64,000 nt of DNA from Merdimonas faecis (GTDB taxonomy: Bacteria; Bacillota; Clostridia; Lachnospirales; Lachnospiraceae), in NCBI RefSeq assembly GCF_001754075.1, contig NZ_MIEH01000010.1, positions 100,270 through 164,269 of the forward strand, in the 5' to 3' direction. The notes under the pieces are model-generated. The model was not told the DNA's origin, did no database searches, and worked only from the letters and a program-made list of their open reading frames with translations. The position numbers and the translations under genes were made by a program. Shown here in pieces: positions 1-9,892 of the stretch (positions are counted from its first letter, which is position 1; each line of letters opens with the position of its first letter).

Positions 1-642
1 CCCAGCTTTATTATCCGCAGGCTTCCGGTGCGCTATGTCTATGACAATAATTACTTTAATGACAAGTATCAGGGAATCCCTGTCGGCGGTTATACGAAGA
101 TCATCGAGCGCATGCTGGAAGGAACTGAGGTGAGGCTTATGACAGATTTCTTTGCGGACCGGGAAATCCTTGCGAAAGAGGCGGAAAACATCGTATTTAC
201 CGGCATGATCGACGCTTACTATGATTACTGCTTTGGAGAACTGGAATACCGGAGCCTCCGGTTTGAGACGGAGGTCCTGAATATGGAGAACTACCAGGGA
301 AATGCGGTGGTCAACTATACAGAATATGAGGTGCCTTATACGAGAATCATCGAACATAAGCATTTTGAATATGGATGCCAGGGCGGATACGGCGGCGATG
401 GATCGGGAGTTTCCGACAAGACTGTGATCACCCGGGAGTACCCGGCCGCCTGGAGCAGAGGAGAAGAACCCTATTATCCCATGAACGACGAGAAGAATAA
501 CGCACTGTATGCAAGGTACCGCGAGCTGGCTGACCAGGAAGAATATGTGATCTTTGGAGGACGCCTGGGAATGTATCGATATTATGACATGCATCAGGTG
601 GTAAAAGAAGCGCTGGAATGTGTAAGAAGAAGCCTTTCATAA
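1..642 (+). CDS. glf: UDP-galactopyranose mutase, C-terminal part (5' end outside window)
   Basis: The reading frame is open from base 1, so the gene starts before the window; 213 C-terminal codons are present. The enzyme interconverts UDP-galactopyranose and UDP-galactofuranose using reduced FAD, supplying galactofuranose for surface polysaccharide. The motif RYVYDNNYF followed by YQGIPVGGYT matches the family's C-terminal half, as does the end FGGRLGMYRYYDMHQVV, where the family's FAD-contacting segment lies. The internal GTG at 28 is not a start because the family sequence continues upstream of it (FIIRRLPVR). Its upstream neighbours are not visible, so membership of a polysaccharide cluster is inference only. 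A shared terminator separates it from convergent pyrG. Confidence 0.9.
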   Translation, partial: PSFIIRRLPVRYVYDNNYFNDKYQGIPVGGYTKIIERMLEGTEVRLMTDFFADREILAKEAENIVFTGMIDAYYDYCFGELEYRSLRFETEVLNMENYQGNAVVNYTEYEVPYTRIIEHKHFEYGCQGGYGGDGSGVSDKTVITREYPAAWSRGEEPYYPMNDEKNNALYARYRELADQEEYVIFGGRLGMYRYYDMHQVVKEALECVRRSLS

Positions 643-660
643 AAATAGAAATAATGGAAA

Positions 661-703
661 AGCCGCAGGATTCCAAATAACGAACCTGCGGCTGTCTTTT
701 TAT
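661..703. terminator. Bidirectional intrinsic terminator between glf and pyrG
   Basis: A perfect 9-bp stem, AGCCGCAGG (661-669) with CCTGCGGCT (685-693), is followed by a T-rich run on the plus strand. An A-rich flank gives a short U-tract for the minus strand. It sits between the convergent 3' ends of glf and pyrG, so it probably serves both. Confidence 0.8.
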
Positions 704-2316
704 TTATGATTCTGGTTTTGATACTCCAGGGAGGCCTCAATAAACCCGCGGAACAGAGGATGCGGGCGGTTAGGTCTGGATTTCAGTTCCGGATGGGCCT
801 GGGTAGCAAGGAACCAGGGGTGTTCCGGAATCTCGATCATTTCCACGATCCGTCCATCCGGGGACAGGCCGGAGAGTTTCATGCCATGTTCTGTTAAGGC
901 ATCCCGATAGTCATTGTTGACTTCATAGCGGTGGCGGTGGCGTTCACTGATCTGATCCGTGCCATACAGCTGATAGGCTTTGGAATCCTTGTCCAGAACA
1001 CAAGGATAGGCTCCAAGCCGCAGAGTTCCTCCGATATCTTCTACGCCGATTTGATCCGGCATGATATGGATCACCGGATGGGTAGTATCTGGCTTCAGCT
1101 CCGCACTGTGGGCATCGTTATAGCCCAGTACGTCTCTTGCAAACTCTACGATGGCAAGCTGCATACCAAGGCATAATCCCAGGAAGGGAACCTGGTGGGT
1201 GCGGGCGTATCTGATAGCCTCGATCTTGCCTTCAATACCCCGGAGTCCGAAACCTCCGGGAACCAGGATACCGCTGACATCGCCCAGAAGATCATCTACG
1301 TTTTCTGCAGTGACGGTCTCCGAATCCACCCACTTGATATTTACGGTGGCCCGGCTGAAGATACCGCCGTGCTTCAGGGCTTCCACCACGCTGATATAGG
1401 CGTCGTGGAGCTGGATATATTTTCCGACCAGGGCAACGGTAACCTCAGTGTTGGGATGCTTCAGGTAATCGACCATTTCTGTCCAGTCCTTCAGGTCCGG
1501 ATCCGGGCAGGGCAGGTTCAGACATTCACATACCACGCCTGCCAGATTTTCCTTTTCCATGGCCAGCGGAGCTTCATATAAATATTCTACATCCAGATTC
1601 TGCAAGACATGATTTGAAGGTACGTTGCAGAACAGGGCAATCTTGTCCTTAATGCCGATATCCAGAGGATATTCGGAGCGGCAGACCAGGATGTCCGGCT
1701 GAATCCCCATTCCCTGCAGGTCTTTGACACTGGCCTGGGTGGGTTTGGTCTTCATTTCCTGGGAAGCCCGAAGATAAGGGATCAGGGTTACGTGGATCAG
1801 TACCACATTTTCCCGGCCTTTTTCATGCTGGAACTGCCGGATTGCCTCCAGGAAGGGCTGGCTTTCAATATCGCCTACTGTGCCGCCCACCTCGATGATG
1901 GCAATTTCTGTATCTTTGGCAGCGGGATTGCGGTAAAAACGGCTCTTGATCTCGTTGGTGATGTGTGGAATCACCTGAACGGTTCCTCCGCCAAAATCTC
2001 CCCGGCGCTCCTTCTGTAAAACAGACCAGTAAATCTTTCCTGTGGTGACATTAGAATTTTTGCTGAGACTTTCGTCGATAAATCTTTCATAATGTCCCAG
2101 ATCCAGGTCTGTTTCAGCGCCATCGTCTGTTACGAAAACCTCTCCGTGCTGTACCGGATTCATAGTGCCCGGGTCGATGTTGATGTAAGGGTCAAATTTC
2201 TGCATGGTCACGGTATATCCGCGGGCCTTCAGGAGTCTTCCTAGAGATGCGGCGGTAATGCCTTTCCCGAGACCGGAAACGACACCGCCTGTAACAAACA
2301 CATATTTTACTGCCAT
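700..2316 (-). CDS. pyrG: CTP synthase
   Basis: The 538-residue protein has the usual length for CTP synthase, which makes CTP from UTP, ATP and glutamine. The N-terminal synthetase domain begins with [16 protein letters not shown] (P-loop region, residues 4-19) and covers about 1-267. The C-terminal class I glutamine amidotransferase domain carries PGGFG and the nucleophile Cys382 in GLCLGMQ. The His and Glu of the triad lie in the QAHPE motif near residues 514-518. A GGAGGG ribosome site sits just before the ATG. The gene lies 45 bp downstream of the DUF1846 gene on the same strand, so the two may be co-transcribed. No GGGCT-type initiation attenuator was recognised in the short gap. Confidence 0.97.
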   Translation of the reverse strand: MAVKYVFVTGGVVSGLGKGITAASLGRLLKARGYTVTMQKFDPYINIDPGTMNPVQHGEVFVTDDGAETDLDLGHYERFIDESLSKNSNVTTGKIYWSVLQKERRGDFGGGTVQVIPHITNEIKSRFYRNPAAKDTEIAIIEVGGTVGDIESQPFLEAIRQFQHEKGRENVVLIHVTLIPYLRASQEMKTKPTQASVKDLQGMGIQPDILVCRSEYPLDIGIKDKIALFCNVPSNHVLQNLDVEYLYEAPLAMEKENLAGVVCECLNLPCPDPDLKDWTEMVDYLKHPNTEVTVALVGKYIQLHDAYISVVEALKHGGIFSRATVNIKWVDSETVTAENVDDLLGDVSGILVPGGFGLRGIEGKIEAIRYARTHQVPFLGLCLGMQLAIVEFARDVLGYNDAHSAELKPDTTHPVIHIMPDQIGVEDIGGTLRLGAYPCVLDKDSKAYQLYGTDQISERHRHRYEVNNDYRDALTEHGMKLSGLSPDGRIVEMIEIPEHPWFLATQAHPELKSRPNRPHPLFRGFIEASLEYQNQNHK

Positions 2317-2361
2317 AGTTCCCTCCTTTAGTGAATTCTCGATTAAAAAAATACTTTTCGA

Positions 2362-3855
2362 TTATACACCGGTTTTCTTGAAAAATACAGAGTTATTTTC
2401 ATATTTTGCCTCAAAAGTTGCCTGGATGGAGAGCTTGCGGAACTGTTTCATATCAACAGAACCGACCATAACGGAGGTGTGGGCCTGACAGCCGGCAAGT
2501 TTTGGAAGCTGGTCTAAGGCCCGCTGTGCGTTTGGATTGGTTGCTGCGCTCACGGACAGGGCGATCAGGACCTCGTCTGTGTGAAGTCTGGGGTTGCGGC
2601 TGCCTAAGTATTTGGTCTTCAGCTTCTGGATTGGTTCAATGGCCTCCGGCGAGATCACATGGCAGTCGTGCTCAATGCCGGCCAGCTCCTTTAATGCATT
2701 AAGAAGAAGTGCCGCGCAGGCGCCCAGAAGATGGGAGGTCTTTCCGGTTACCATCCGCCCGTCTGCAAGCTGCAGGGCGGCAGCAGGCCCGCCAGTCTCT
2801 TCCGCGCGCTTTAGGGCCGCGTCTACGACCGGACGGTCATGCACCGTGATACCGGCCTGATTCATCAGCATTTCAATTTTGTAGACCTCATCATCGGAGC
2901 AGGCGCCGATCAGAAGGCGGCGCAGGGAGTCGTAGTACCGGCGGATGATCTCCTGCTTGGAAGCATCTCTACAGGCTTCATCGTCACAGATACAGTTTCC
3001 GGCCATATTTACACCCATGTCAGTAGGGGATTTATACGGGCTGGTGCCGTAAATCTGCTGGAACATGGCATTCAGGACCGGGAATATCTCGACATCCCGG
3101 TTATAGTTTACGGTGGATTCCCCATAAGCTTCCAGATGGAAGGGGTCTATCATATTAATATCATTTAAGTCTGCCGTAGCTGCCTCATAGGCAAGGTTGA
3201 CCGGATGCTTCAGTGGGAGATTCCAGATAGGGAAGGTCTCAAATTTGGCATAGCCGGCGCGGATGCCCCGTTTGTGCTCATGATACAGCTGAGAGAGGCA
3301 GACGGCCATTTTTCCGCTTCCAGGTCCCGGGGCAGTGACAACCACCAGTGGTCTAGAGGTCTTGATGTATTCATTTTTTCCGTAACCTTCATCGCTGACG
3401 ATGAGAGGCACATTTGCTGGATATCCGGGGATCACATAATGCCGGTAGACCTTGATGCCCAGCTTCTTCAGACGGTTCCGGAATAAAGAAGCGCTTTCCT
3501 GCCCGGCATATTTGGTGATGACAACGCTTCCTACGAAAAGGCCGTGTTCCCGGTAGACGCTGATCAGGCGCATCACGTCCGAATCATAGGTGATGCCAAG
3601 ATCCCCGCGGATTTTGTTTTTTTCAATATCCTCGGCGCTGATGACAATGATGACCTCCGCCTGGTCAGAAAGCTGCTTTAACATGCGCAGTTTGCTGTCC
3701 GGCTGAAATCCGGGAAGAACGCGGGAAGCATGGTAGTCGTCAAACAGCTTTCCGCCAAACTCCAGATAAAGCTTGTTATCAAATTTGCCGATTCGTTCCC
3801 TGATATGGGAAGACTGGGTATTCAGGTACTTTTCGTTGTCAAATCCTATTTTCAT
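2362..3855 (-). CDS. DUF1846 family protein
   Basis: This 497-residue protein begins MKIGFDNEKYLNTQSSHI and contains DYHASRVLPGF and VTAPGPGSGKMAVCLSQ, which are characteristic of the DUF1846 family of Firmicutes; the family length is about 500 residues. The PGSGK stretch (near residue 178) resembles a phosphate-binding loop, consistent with nucleotide binding, but the biochemical role is not established. The protein has no signal peptide or membrane segment and should be cytosolic. It is divergent from ftsH, with an AT-rich 177-bp intergenic region, and lies 45 bp upstream of pyrG in the same direction. Family assignment is firm and function is not. Confidence 0.88.
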   Translation of the reverse strand: MKIGFDNEKYLNTQSSHIRERIGKFDNKLYLEFGGKLFDDYHASRVLPGFQPDSKLRMLKQLSDQAEVIIVISAEDIEKNKIRGDLGITYDSDVMRLISVYREHGLFVGSVVITKYAGQESASLFRNRLKKLGIKVYRHYVIPGYPANVPLIVSDEGYGKNEYIKTSRPLVVVTAPGPGSGKMAVCLSQLYHEHKRGIRAGYAKFETFPIWNLPLKHPVNLAYEAATADLNDINMIDPFHLEAYGESTVNYNRDVEIFPVLNAMFQQIYGTSPYKSPTDMGVNMAGNCICDDEACRDASKQEIIRRYYDSLRRLLIGACSDDEVYKIEMLMNQAGITVHDRPVVDAALKRAEETGGPAAALQLADGRMVTGKTSHLLGACAALLLNALKELAGIEHDCHVISPEAIEPIQKLKTKYLGSRNPRLHTDEVLIALSVSAATNPNAQRALDQLPKLAGCQAHTSVMVGSVDMKQFRKLSIQATFEAKYENNSVFFKKTGV

Positions 3856-3978
3856 ATGTACTCATTCCTCTACTACTATATATGGTGGTTTATTTTTACT
3901 TACTATGAAGTATAAGCATTAATATATCAAGTATACTACAAGATATGGTGAGTTTACAATCTTTTCATAATGTTTTTA

Positions 3979-4007
3979 TTGATTTCCAGAAGGGCTGTCC
4001 TTATAAT
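3979..4007 (+). promoter_or_regulatory. Sigma-A type promoter of ftsH
   Basis: TTGATT (3979-3984) and a perfect TATAAT (4002-4007) are separated by exactly 17 bp. Transcription would start near 4014, giving a short leader before the AGGAGG ribosome site (4021-4026) of ftsH. Confidence 0.8.
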
Positions 4008-4032
4008 GGAAGAGTAATACAGGAGGATAAAA

Positions 4033-6036
4033 ATGGACAACCAGAATAAAAATCAAAATAATAAAAATAACAGGCAGGGCCTGTCGTTTATTCTTATAGT
4101 AACGCTGGTTACCACTCTTTTGGTCATGGCGCTTTATCAGTTCCAGGGTGCTGGTTCAGATCAGGAAATCAGTTATAATGAATTTCTGAAAATGGTGGAT
4201 GACGGAGACGTGGAAAAAGTCGTGATCCAGAGTAATCAGATCGTGATCACCGCAAAACCGGAGGACGGAGAACGGGTCGGAAGAGAGTATTATACCGGTC
4301 TGGTACAGGATGATACCCTGTCTGAACGTTTGTATGATGCGGGGGTTGACTATGAGCAGGAGATTCCGGATACGACTTCGGCAATTGTGATCCAGCTTCT
4401 TGCAACCTTCCTGCCAATCGCACTTTTGGTAGGAATGATCGTCTGGATGACCAGGCGGATGAGCAAGGGCGGCGGCATGATGGGAATCGGCAAGAGCAAT
4501 GCCAAGATGTATGTGGAAAAGCAGACCGGCGTGACGTTCCGGGATGTGGCCGGACAGGATGAGGCCAAGGAATCCCTGCAGGAGGTAGTAGATTTTCTCC
4601 ATAATCCGGGGAAATACACCAGTGTAGGAGCAAAGCTGCCGAAGGGCGCGCTTCTTGTGGGACCTCCGGGAACTGGTAAGACTTTGCTTGCGAAGGCGGT
4701 AGCCGGGGAGGCAAATGTGCCGTTCTTCTCCTTAAGTGGTTCCGCATTTGTGGAAATGTATGTAGGTGTGGGAGCCTCCCGTGTGCGCGACCTGTTCAAG
4801 CAGGCACAGCAGATGGCTCCGTGTATTATATTTATTGATGAGATCGATGCGATCGGAAAGAGCCGTGATAATCAGCTGGGCAGCAACGATGAAAGAGAAC
4901 AGACGCTGAACCAGCTGCTGGCAGAGATGGATGGTTTTGAGAGCAACAAAGGTCTGGTGCTTCTGGCGGCTACCAACCGTCCGGAGATCCTGGATCCGGC
5001 GCTTTTAAGACCGGGACGGTTTGACCGCCGGATCATTGTAGAAAAGCCGGACCTGAAAGGAAGGATCGATGTCCTGAAGGTACATTCCAAGGATGTGCGG
5101 ATGGACGAAACCGTAAATCTGGAAGAGATTGCACTTGCAACTTCCGGAGCAGTAGGATCCGATCTTGCAAATATGATCAACGAAGCGGCGATCAATGCAG
5201 TAAAGCATGGAAGAAATGCTGTATGCCAGGCCGATCTTTTTGAGGCGGTAGAGGTCGTCTTAGTCGGAAAAGAAAAGAAAGACCGGATCATGAGCCAGGA
5301 AGAGAGAAGGATCGTCTCTTATCATGAGGTCGGTCACGCATTAGTAAGCGCGCTGCAAAAAGATGCAGAACCGGTACAGAAGATCACCATTGTTCCAAGG
5401 ACCATGGGAGCGCTTGGCTATGTGATGCAGACACCGGAGGAAGAGAAGTTCCTGAACACGAAGAAAGAGCTGGAAGCTATGCTGGTAGGTATGCTGGCAG
5501 GCCGTGCGGCAGAGGAAATCGTGTTTGATACGGTTACCACCGGCGCGGCAAATGATATTGAGAAAGCCACCAGCATCGCCCGCGCGATGATCACCCAGTA
5601 TGGTATGAGTGAGAAGTTCGGTCTGATCGGTCTGGAGTCCATCCAGAATCGTTACCTGGACGGACGTCCGGTCAGCAACTGCGGACAGGAGACTGCATCT
5701 GAAATTGACCATGAGGTCATGAAGATCCTGAAATCTTCCTATGAGGAAGCAAAACGTCTGCTCAGCGAACACAGAAGTTCGCTGGATAAGATCGCAGCTT
5801 TTCTGATCGAGAAAGAGACCATCACCGGAAAAGAGTTTATGCAAATCTTTTACGAGGTAGAAGGAATAGATCCGGAGACTAAGGAAAAGAAGAAGGAAGA
5901 ACGGATCGCAATGAACCCGGTAGAAGGCATTGAAGAAAGCAGCCAGGAAGAAAAGGCGGAAGAAGCTGACGTGCAGGAAACCGTGGCGGAAGCTTCGGAT
6001 GATGTTCAGACAGAAAATAATATGATAGAGGGTTAA
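4033..6036 (+). CDS. ftsH: ATP-dependent zinc metalloprotease FtsH
   Basis: FtsH is a membrane-anchored AAA+ protease that degrades misfolded and regulatory membrane and soluble proteins as a hexamer. The 667-residue protein has a transmembrane segment at about 18-36, an extracytoplasmic domain to about 115, and a second segment at about 117-140. The AAA module has Walker A GPPGTGKT (210-217), Walker B IIFIDEID (265-272) and the second region of homology ending in RPGRFDR. The zinc site HEVGH is at 431-435. The tail after about residue 615 is acidic and low in complexity (Glu/Asp/Lys rich). An AGGAGG site precedes the ATG by 6 bases. It has its own promoter and terminator, so it appears monocistronic. 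Confidence 0.98.
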   Translation: MDNQNKNQNNKNNRQGLSFILIVTLVTTLLVMALYQFQGAGSDQEISYNEFLKMVDDGDVEKVVIQSNQIVITAKPEDGERVGREYYTGLVQDDTLSERLYDAGVDYEQEIPDTTSAIVIQLLATFLPIALLVGMIVWMTRRMSKGGGMMGIGKSNAKMYVEKQTGVTFRDVAGQDEAKESLQEVVDFLHNPGKYTSVGAKLPKGALLVGPPGTGKTLLAKAVAGEANVPFFSLSGSAFVEMYVGVGASRVRDLFKQAQQMAPCIIFIDEIDAIGKSRDNQLGSNDEREQTLNQLLAEMDGFESNKGLVLLAATNRPEILDPALLRPGRFDRRIIVEKPDLKGRIDVLKVHSKDVRMDETVNLEEIALATSGAVGSDLANMINEAAINAVKHGRNAVCQADLFEAVEVVLVGKEKKDRIMSQEERRIVSYHEVGHALVSALQKDAEPVQKITIVPRTMGALGYVMQTPEEEKFLNTKKELEAMLVGMLAGRAAEEIVFDTVTTGAANDIEKATSIARAMITQYGMSEKFGLIGLESIQNRYLDGRPVSNCGQETASEIDHEVMKILKSSYEEAKRLLSEHRSSLDKIAAFLIEKETITGKEFMQIFYEVEGIDPETKEKKKEERIAMNPVEGIEESSQEEKAEEADVQETVAEASDDVQTENNMIEG

Positions 6037-6047
6037 TTATTTGTGAA

Positions 6048-6106
6048 GATGCTGCCGCATTAATGATTTAAAAATCATAGATGCGGCAGCATCTTTTTGC
6101 ATTTTT
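6048..6106 (+). terminator. Intrinsic terminator after ftsH
   Basis: A perfect 13-bp stem GATGCTGCCGCAT (6048-6060) pairs with ATGCGGCAGCATC (6081-6093). A small inner stem ATGATTT/AAATCAT lies in the loop, and a T-run follows. Confidence 0.92.
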
Positions 6107-6146
6107 TGAGCTAAAAAAGACAAAAAATAATGGGATAAAAAATATA

Positions 6147-6175
6147 TTGCGCAAACAAATCAATAGATATATATT
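6147..6175 (+). promoter_or_regulatory. Candidate promoter of the ABC transporter operon
   Basis: TTGCGC (6147-6152) and TATATT (6170-6175) are spaced 17 bp apart in a very AT-rich 180-bp stretch. The long leader before the ATG at 6289 leaves room for regulation, but no operator was recognised. Confidence 0.4.
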
Positions 6176-6288
6176 AATATTAAGATGATTATGTAAAGAA
6201 AGTTCCGTTTGGATATTATGTATACGACGTAAATACAGGACAAATATTTGCTTGATTAAAGTAGTTGGTTAAGAAGAGGCATAATTAT

Positions 6289-8901
6289 ATGAATAAAAAT
6301 AATTTTAATAAAAAAAGGGCTATAATTTCATTTATAATTTACCTGTTTCCTTTTATTATAATATACTCACCACTCTTTTTGATAAATGGCCGGAAATATA
6401 ATTTTACTCAACTATTTTTTTATGTATATGAATTATATAATAAAACAGATAAATATACGTTTACGCAATTTACTCTTTTGCAGATTGAATTTGTTCTGAT
6501 TTTATTGTTTCAGCTTATCTGTATTGGCTATCTGGTGACAATTCTGCTACGGAAAAACCTGTATCTCAATGTGGCAGCTCTGGTACTGGCACTTGCACAT
6601 TTGTTTATAAGCTTTGATGCGCTTGGTACTATAGTAGAGAATGGAGGACAGATGATTCTGTCGATGGTACTCCTGATTATATGTGGTCTGGAGTTTTTGA
6701 CCACAAAGATGATGGACGCCTGGCCAGAGGCGTCAGCCATGGCAAAGGAGAGATCTGAAAGGGATAAGAAAGCGAAGAAGGAGAAGGAGCAGCGGCTGTA
6801 TTTTCCGGGGAATTATCCCAGGCAGTTTTATCAGATGATGTGGAAAAATTTCCGGCATGACTGGAAGGATTATGCATTGTTCCTGACCAGCAGTGCAATG
6901 GCGGCCATGCTGGCATTTGCGGGAGCGGGCTGTTATCAGATGCTTGCAGGACTTCACCGTCAGGAAAATTTTCTGATAGGGCAAGGACTGGGTATGATCC
7001 TTCTGAAAGGCATGATTCCTATCGCAGTCGGCTGCTGCTTCCTGATGGTGTTTCTGCTGATCTTTTATCTGAGGAAATGGATGGCGGGCTGCAGCATTTT
7101 CATGACGCTTGGAATTCGGCGGAAAACACTCTATATAATCCTCGCAGTGGAAATTTTGTTCTGCTATTTGTTTTCTATTGTATTTGGGAGTATATCTGGA
7201 AATATCCTGACACGGTTTCTGAAAATCGAGTTGATTCGGGAACTGGGGACGGAGACAACGCTTGCACCGGTCACAGTACGGTCATATTTGATTATGGCGG
7301 GTGTGCTGACGGTATTGTATGTGGTTTCCTTGATGGCTACACGCGATATTATGCGGGAGTTTAACCTGATCCGTGCCGCGGCCCGCAGAATCCAAAAGGA
7401 AAAAGAGCCAGGCAAACATGTGAAGCTGCCAGCAGTTTTTGGCGTGTTCCTGATTCTGCTCAGTATGATATTATATGCACAGTTAACCAGACATGAGAGC
7501 TTTCTGCTATTGCTGCTTTGTTTTGCGGGAGTATTTCTTATGATACGGTTTGGCGGTACATGGTATTTAAGAAAAGAAAAGTCTGGGAATCGTTACCTTG
7601 CAAAATTGATGCGCCATAATCATCTCTATCACAGATCAAAAACGATTTCCTGGTATCTGACGGTACTGACGATATTAAATACCTGTGGAATCTTTTACTT
7701 CTCCTTTCAGATCGTGTCCGTTGATATTGCAGAAGAGCCGGAATCTCTGTTCCCTTATGAGTATGTCTGTATAGCGGATGAGGAAGATACGGAATTTTTT
7801 GACCGTCTGGAACGGGAATACGAGGTTGAGACCATTCGGTTCCCGATGGTGCGGGTGTCCAATGCGGACCGGACGGAAAAGCCAGAGCCGCGACAGAGAA
7901 GAGCACAGGGGCAGCAGATTGGAATCTCGGAGACGACATATCACCAGTTGAAAAAATTGCTGGATCCAGAATATCAGGCTTCAGATCTGCAGCTGGACCC
8001 AGAGGGAGAGCGGATCTATATCGTGCACCAGCAGGACCGTTCCATCAAGGCTCAGCCGATCGACTGGCTGTATGGAAGCAAAGAGCCATTTCTCCATATC
8101 GGTCTGCCTTGTCCGTCTTATATACCGGAATCTCCAAGCCGGGCATTTACTGAGAGGGAGATTGCAGGAGAGGAGATCGGGAGTCTGATCGGCTGTTTCC
8201 GACAGGGCAACTTGGAAAATATAGTGGTGTTTTCAGATGAATATTTTGAAGAAGCAAAGGATATGTGGAAATATACCAATATCTATACTGGAGATTTTAT
8301 TGAGAATGAAGAAGAGAGGATTGAAGGGGTGACCATCCGACAAGGACCTTCCCAGTTGGTTCTCATTTGTTCTGCGCAGAAGGATCTGGAAAAGTTAGAT
8401 AAGGAAATGCAGACATTTACAGAAATGCACTCTTATGAAAAACAGTTTGATTCTGAGGTGAGCAGCTATTATTCCAAAGAAACGGCCGTCACAGACATGA
8501 AAACTGAACAGGCGCTGACCCGGATTGTGAATCTTTTTGTTTTCCTGGTACTGTTGGCAGCTGGGATGTTTCTTCTATATGTAAAAGCAATTTCTGAAAT
8601 GGAAGAAAAGAAGGAACGTGCCGTATTTTTGAAATGTATGGGAATGAGGAGAAAAGAGAGGATCCAGGTTCTGAGAGGAGAATGGTATCTTCTGTTCTGG
8701 CTGCCGATGCTAATTGCACTGGTGCTGAATGTCTGTTTTACCGCAGCAACATTTCATGCAAGGATGTATTCTGGCGGTGTGATCAGGGAATATCTTAGAA
8801 ACGGATGGTGGACTTTGGCTGTCTGGGTGGCTGCACAGGGAGTATACATATGGATACTTGGGCAGTGGTATGTTCGGAAAGTTGAGGGAAAAAATGGGTG
8901 A
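6289..8901 (+). CDS. FtsX-type ABC transporter permease with extra N-terminal membrane domain
   Basis: This 870-residue membrane protein is the permease of an antimicrobial-peptide or lipid type exporter. The ATG at 6289 follows AAGAAGAGG at a good distance and is preferred over an upstream in-frame TTG. Residues about 1-160 hold four hydrophobic helices and a charged linker (KERSERDKKAKKEKEQ). From FPGNYPRQFYQMMWKNFRHDW onward it resembles BceB/FtsX-like permeases. These show a pair of N-terminal helices, a further helical bundle, a large extracytoplasmic domain (about 480-740), and a C-terminal bundle with RAVFLKCMGMRRKER. BceB proteins are usually about 650 residues, so the N-terminal domain is additional. 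That part is encoded by noticeably AT-rich DNA. It overlaps the ATPase gene by 8 bases. Confidence 0.8.
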   Translation: MNKNNFNKKRAIISFIIYLFPFIIIYSPLFLINGRKYNFTQLFFYVYELYNKTDKYTFTQFTLLQIEFVLILLFQLICIGYLVTILLRKNLYLNVAALVLALAHLFISFDALGTIVENGGQMILSMVLLIICGLEFLTTKMMDAWPEASAMAKERSERDKKAKKEKEQRLYFPGNYPRQFYQMMWKNFRHDWKDYALFLTSSAMAAMLAFAGAGCYQMLAGLHRQENFLIGQGLGMILLKGMIPIAVGCCFLMVFLLIFYLRKWMAGCSIFMTLGIRRKTLYIILAVEILFCYLFSIVFGSISGNILTRFLKIELIRELGTETTLAPVTVRSYLIMAGVLTVLYVVSLMATRDIMREFNLIRAAARRIQKEKEPGKHVKLPAVFGVFLILLSMILYAQLTRHESFLLLLLCFAGVFLMIRFGGTWYLRKEKSGNRYLAKLMRHNHLYHRSKTISWYLTVLTILNTCGIFYFSFQIVSVDIAEEPESLFPYEYVCIADEEDTEFFDRLEREYEVETIRFPMVRVSNADRTEKPEPRQRRAQGQQIGISETTYHQLKKLLDPEYQASDLQLDPEGERIYIVHQQDRSIKAQPIDWLYGSKEPFLHIGLPCPSYIPESPSRAFTEREIAGEEIGSLIGCFRQGNLENIVVFSDEYFEEAKDMWKYTNIYTGDFIENEEERIEGVTIRQGPSQLVLICSAQKDLEKLDKEMQTFTEMHSYEKQFDSEVSSYYSKETAVTDMKTEQALTRIVNLFVFLVLLAAGMFLLYVKAISEMEEKKERAVFLKCMGMRRKERIQVLRGEWYLLFWLPMLIALVLNVCFTAATFHARMYSGGVIREYLRNGWWTLAVWVAAQGVYIWILGQWYVRKVEGKNG

Positions 8902-9688
8902 TTACAGAAAAAATATGTGCGAAACTGAAGGGGAAGAACTTGTCCGGGTAGAACAGTTGGTGAAAAATTATGGAAAAGCAGGAGAATCTGAGAAGGCGGA
9001 ATCGGCGGTAAAAGTCCTAAAAGCTGTGGATTTTTGCGTAAACCGGCAGGAATTTGTTGGTATAATGGGTAAATCAGGATGTGGAAAGACCACGCTTCTG
9101 AAGGTGATCGGTTTGATCGATAAGCCTACCAGCGGGAAGGTGTATTTTTGCGGAAAAAGCATCGCGGACTTGTGGAGTGATGAGTTGTCAGATATCCGTA
9201 GACAGAAGATGGGATTCGTTTTTCAGGATTTTTATCTGCTGGACAGCCTGTCTGTCCGGGAGAATATCATGCTTCCTATGGTTCTGGATAAATGCGAAAG
9301 CCGCAGATGTACGGAGATGGGAGAAGAATATGCCCGGAAGTTCGGGCTTACGCATCTGCTGGAGAAATATCCCCACGAACTGTCGGGAGGCGAAAAACAG
9401 CGAACTGCTATCAGTCGGGCGTTGATTAATAATCCGGATCTCATTCTGGCGGATGAACCCACTGGAAATTTGGACTCCAAGTCCGGACAGACAGTTATAG
9501 AGGCACTTGAGCATATCAATCAGGAAATGGGGAAGACAATCGTCATGGTTACACACGATCCGCAGATGGCCAGCCACTGCAGCAGGATCCTATTTCTGAA
9601 AGATGGACAGATCCTTGAGGATCTGAGGAAAACTGGAACAACCGAGATGTTTTATAAACAGATACTTGAACACATGAAAATGTTATGA
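8894..9688 (+). CDS. ABC transporter ATP-binding protein (BceA/MacB-like)
   Basis: This 264-residue nucleotide-binding subunit partners the upstream FtsX-type permease. It has Walker A GKSGCGKTT, Q-loop FVFQDFYLLD, ABC signature LSGGEKQR, Walker B LILADEPTGNLD and the switch histidine in VMVTHD, so it should be catalytically competent. The ATG at 8894 has GAGG six bases upstream and overlaps the permease stop as ATGGGTGA, indicating translational coupling. An upstream in-frame ATG at 8858 inside the permease lacks a comparable site. The order permease then ATPase is the reverse of the common bceAB order. No adjacent two-component system is seen, so inducer and substrate are unknown. Confidence 0.92.
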   Translation: MGDYRKNMCETEGEELVRVEQLVKNYGKAGESEKAESAVKVLKAVDFCVNRQEFVGIMGKSGCGKTTLLKVIGLIDKPTSGKVYFCGKSIADLWSDELSDIRRQKMGFVFQDFYLLDSLSVRENIMLPMVLDKCESRRCTEMGEEYARKFGLTHLLEKYPHELSGGEKQRTAISRALINNPDLILADEPTGNLDSKSGQTVIEALEHINQEMGKTIVMVTHDPQMASHCSRILFLKDGQILEDLRKTGTTEMFYKQILEHMKML

Positions 9689-9713
9689 TTTTATAATGCT
9701 AATATGAATACTA

Positions 9714-9748
9714 GAGCCGGTCTTGCACAGACCTGGCTCTTATTCTTT
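9714..9748 (+). terminator. Intrinsic terminator after the ABC operon
   Basis: GAGCCGGTCT (9714-9723) pairs with AGACCTGGCTC (9729-9739) with one bulged A and a 5-nt loop, followed by TTATTCTTT. Confidence 0.75.
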
Positions 9749-9818
9749 GCATAAAAATGCTGCCGCACCAATTTTTGGTATGATAGCACCTTCATATTTG
9801 TAAAAAGTCAGGATAGGG

Positions 9819-9855
9819 TTGACACTTAACTATCTTGTGATACAATATAGTTAAG
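9819..9855 (+). promoter_or_regulatory. padR promoter overlapped by an inverted-repeat operator
   Basis: A perfect TTGACA (9819-9824) and TACAAT (9841-9846) are spaced 16 bp. The perfect 9-bp inverted repeat CTTAACTAT (9825-9833) / ATAGTTAAG (9847-9855) brackets the spacer and -10 box. PadR proteins typically bind such dyads at their own promoter, so autorepression is the likely reading; the binding itself is inferred. Confidence 0.75.
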
Positions 9856-9892
9856 AATATTGCAATGCAAGGTAGCGGGAGAAGGTGAGGAC

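Noticed and set aside
6049..9767. Repeat ATGCTGCCGCA at the ftsH terminator (6049-6059) and after the ABC operon (9757-9767), suggesting an inserted cassette
   Set aside because: Eleven bases is short and one copy belongs to a terminator stem. The two are also compatible with two hairpins of similar sequence; no flanking duplication was otherwise found.
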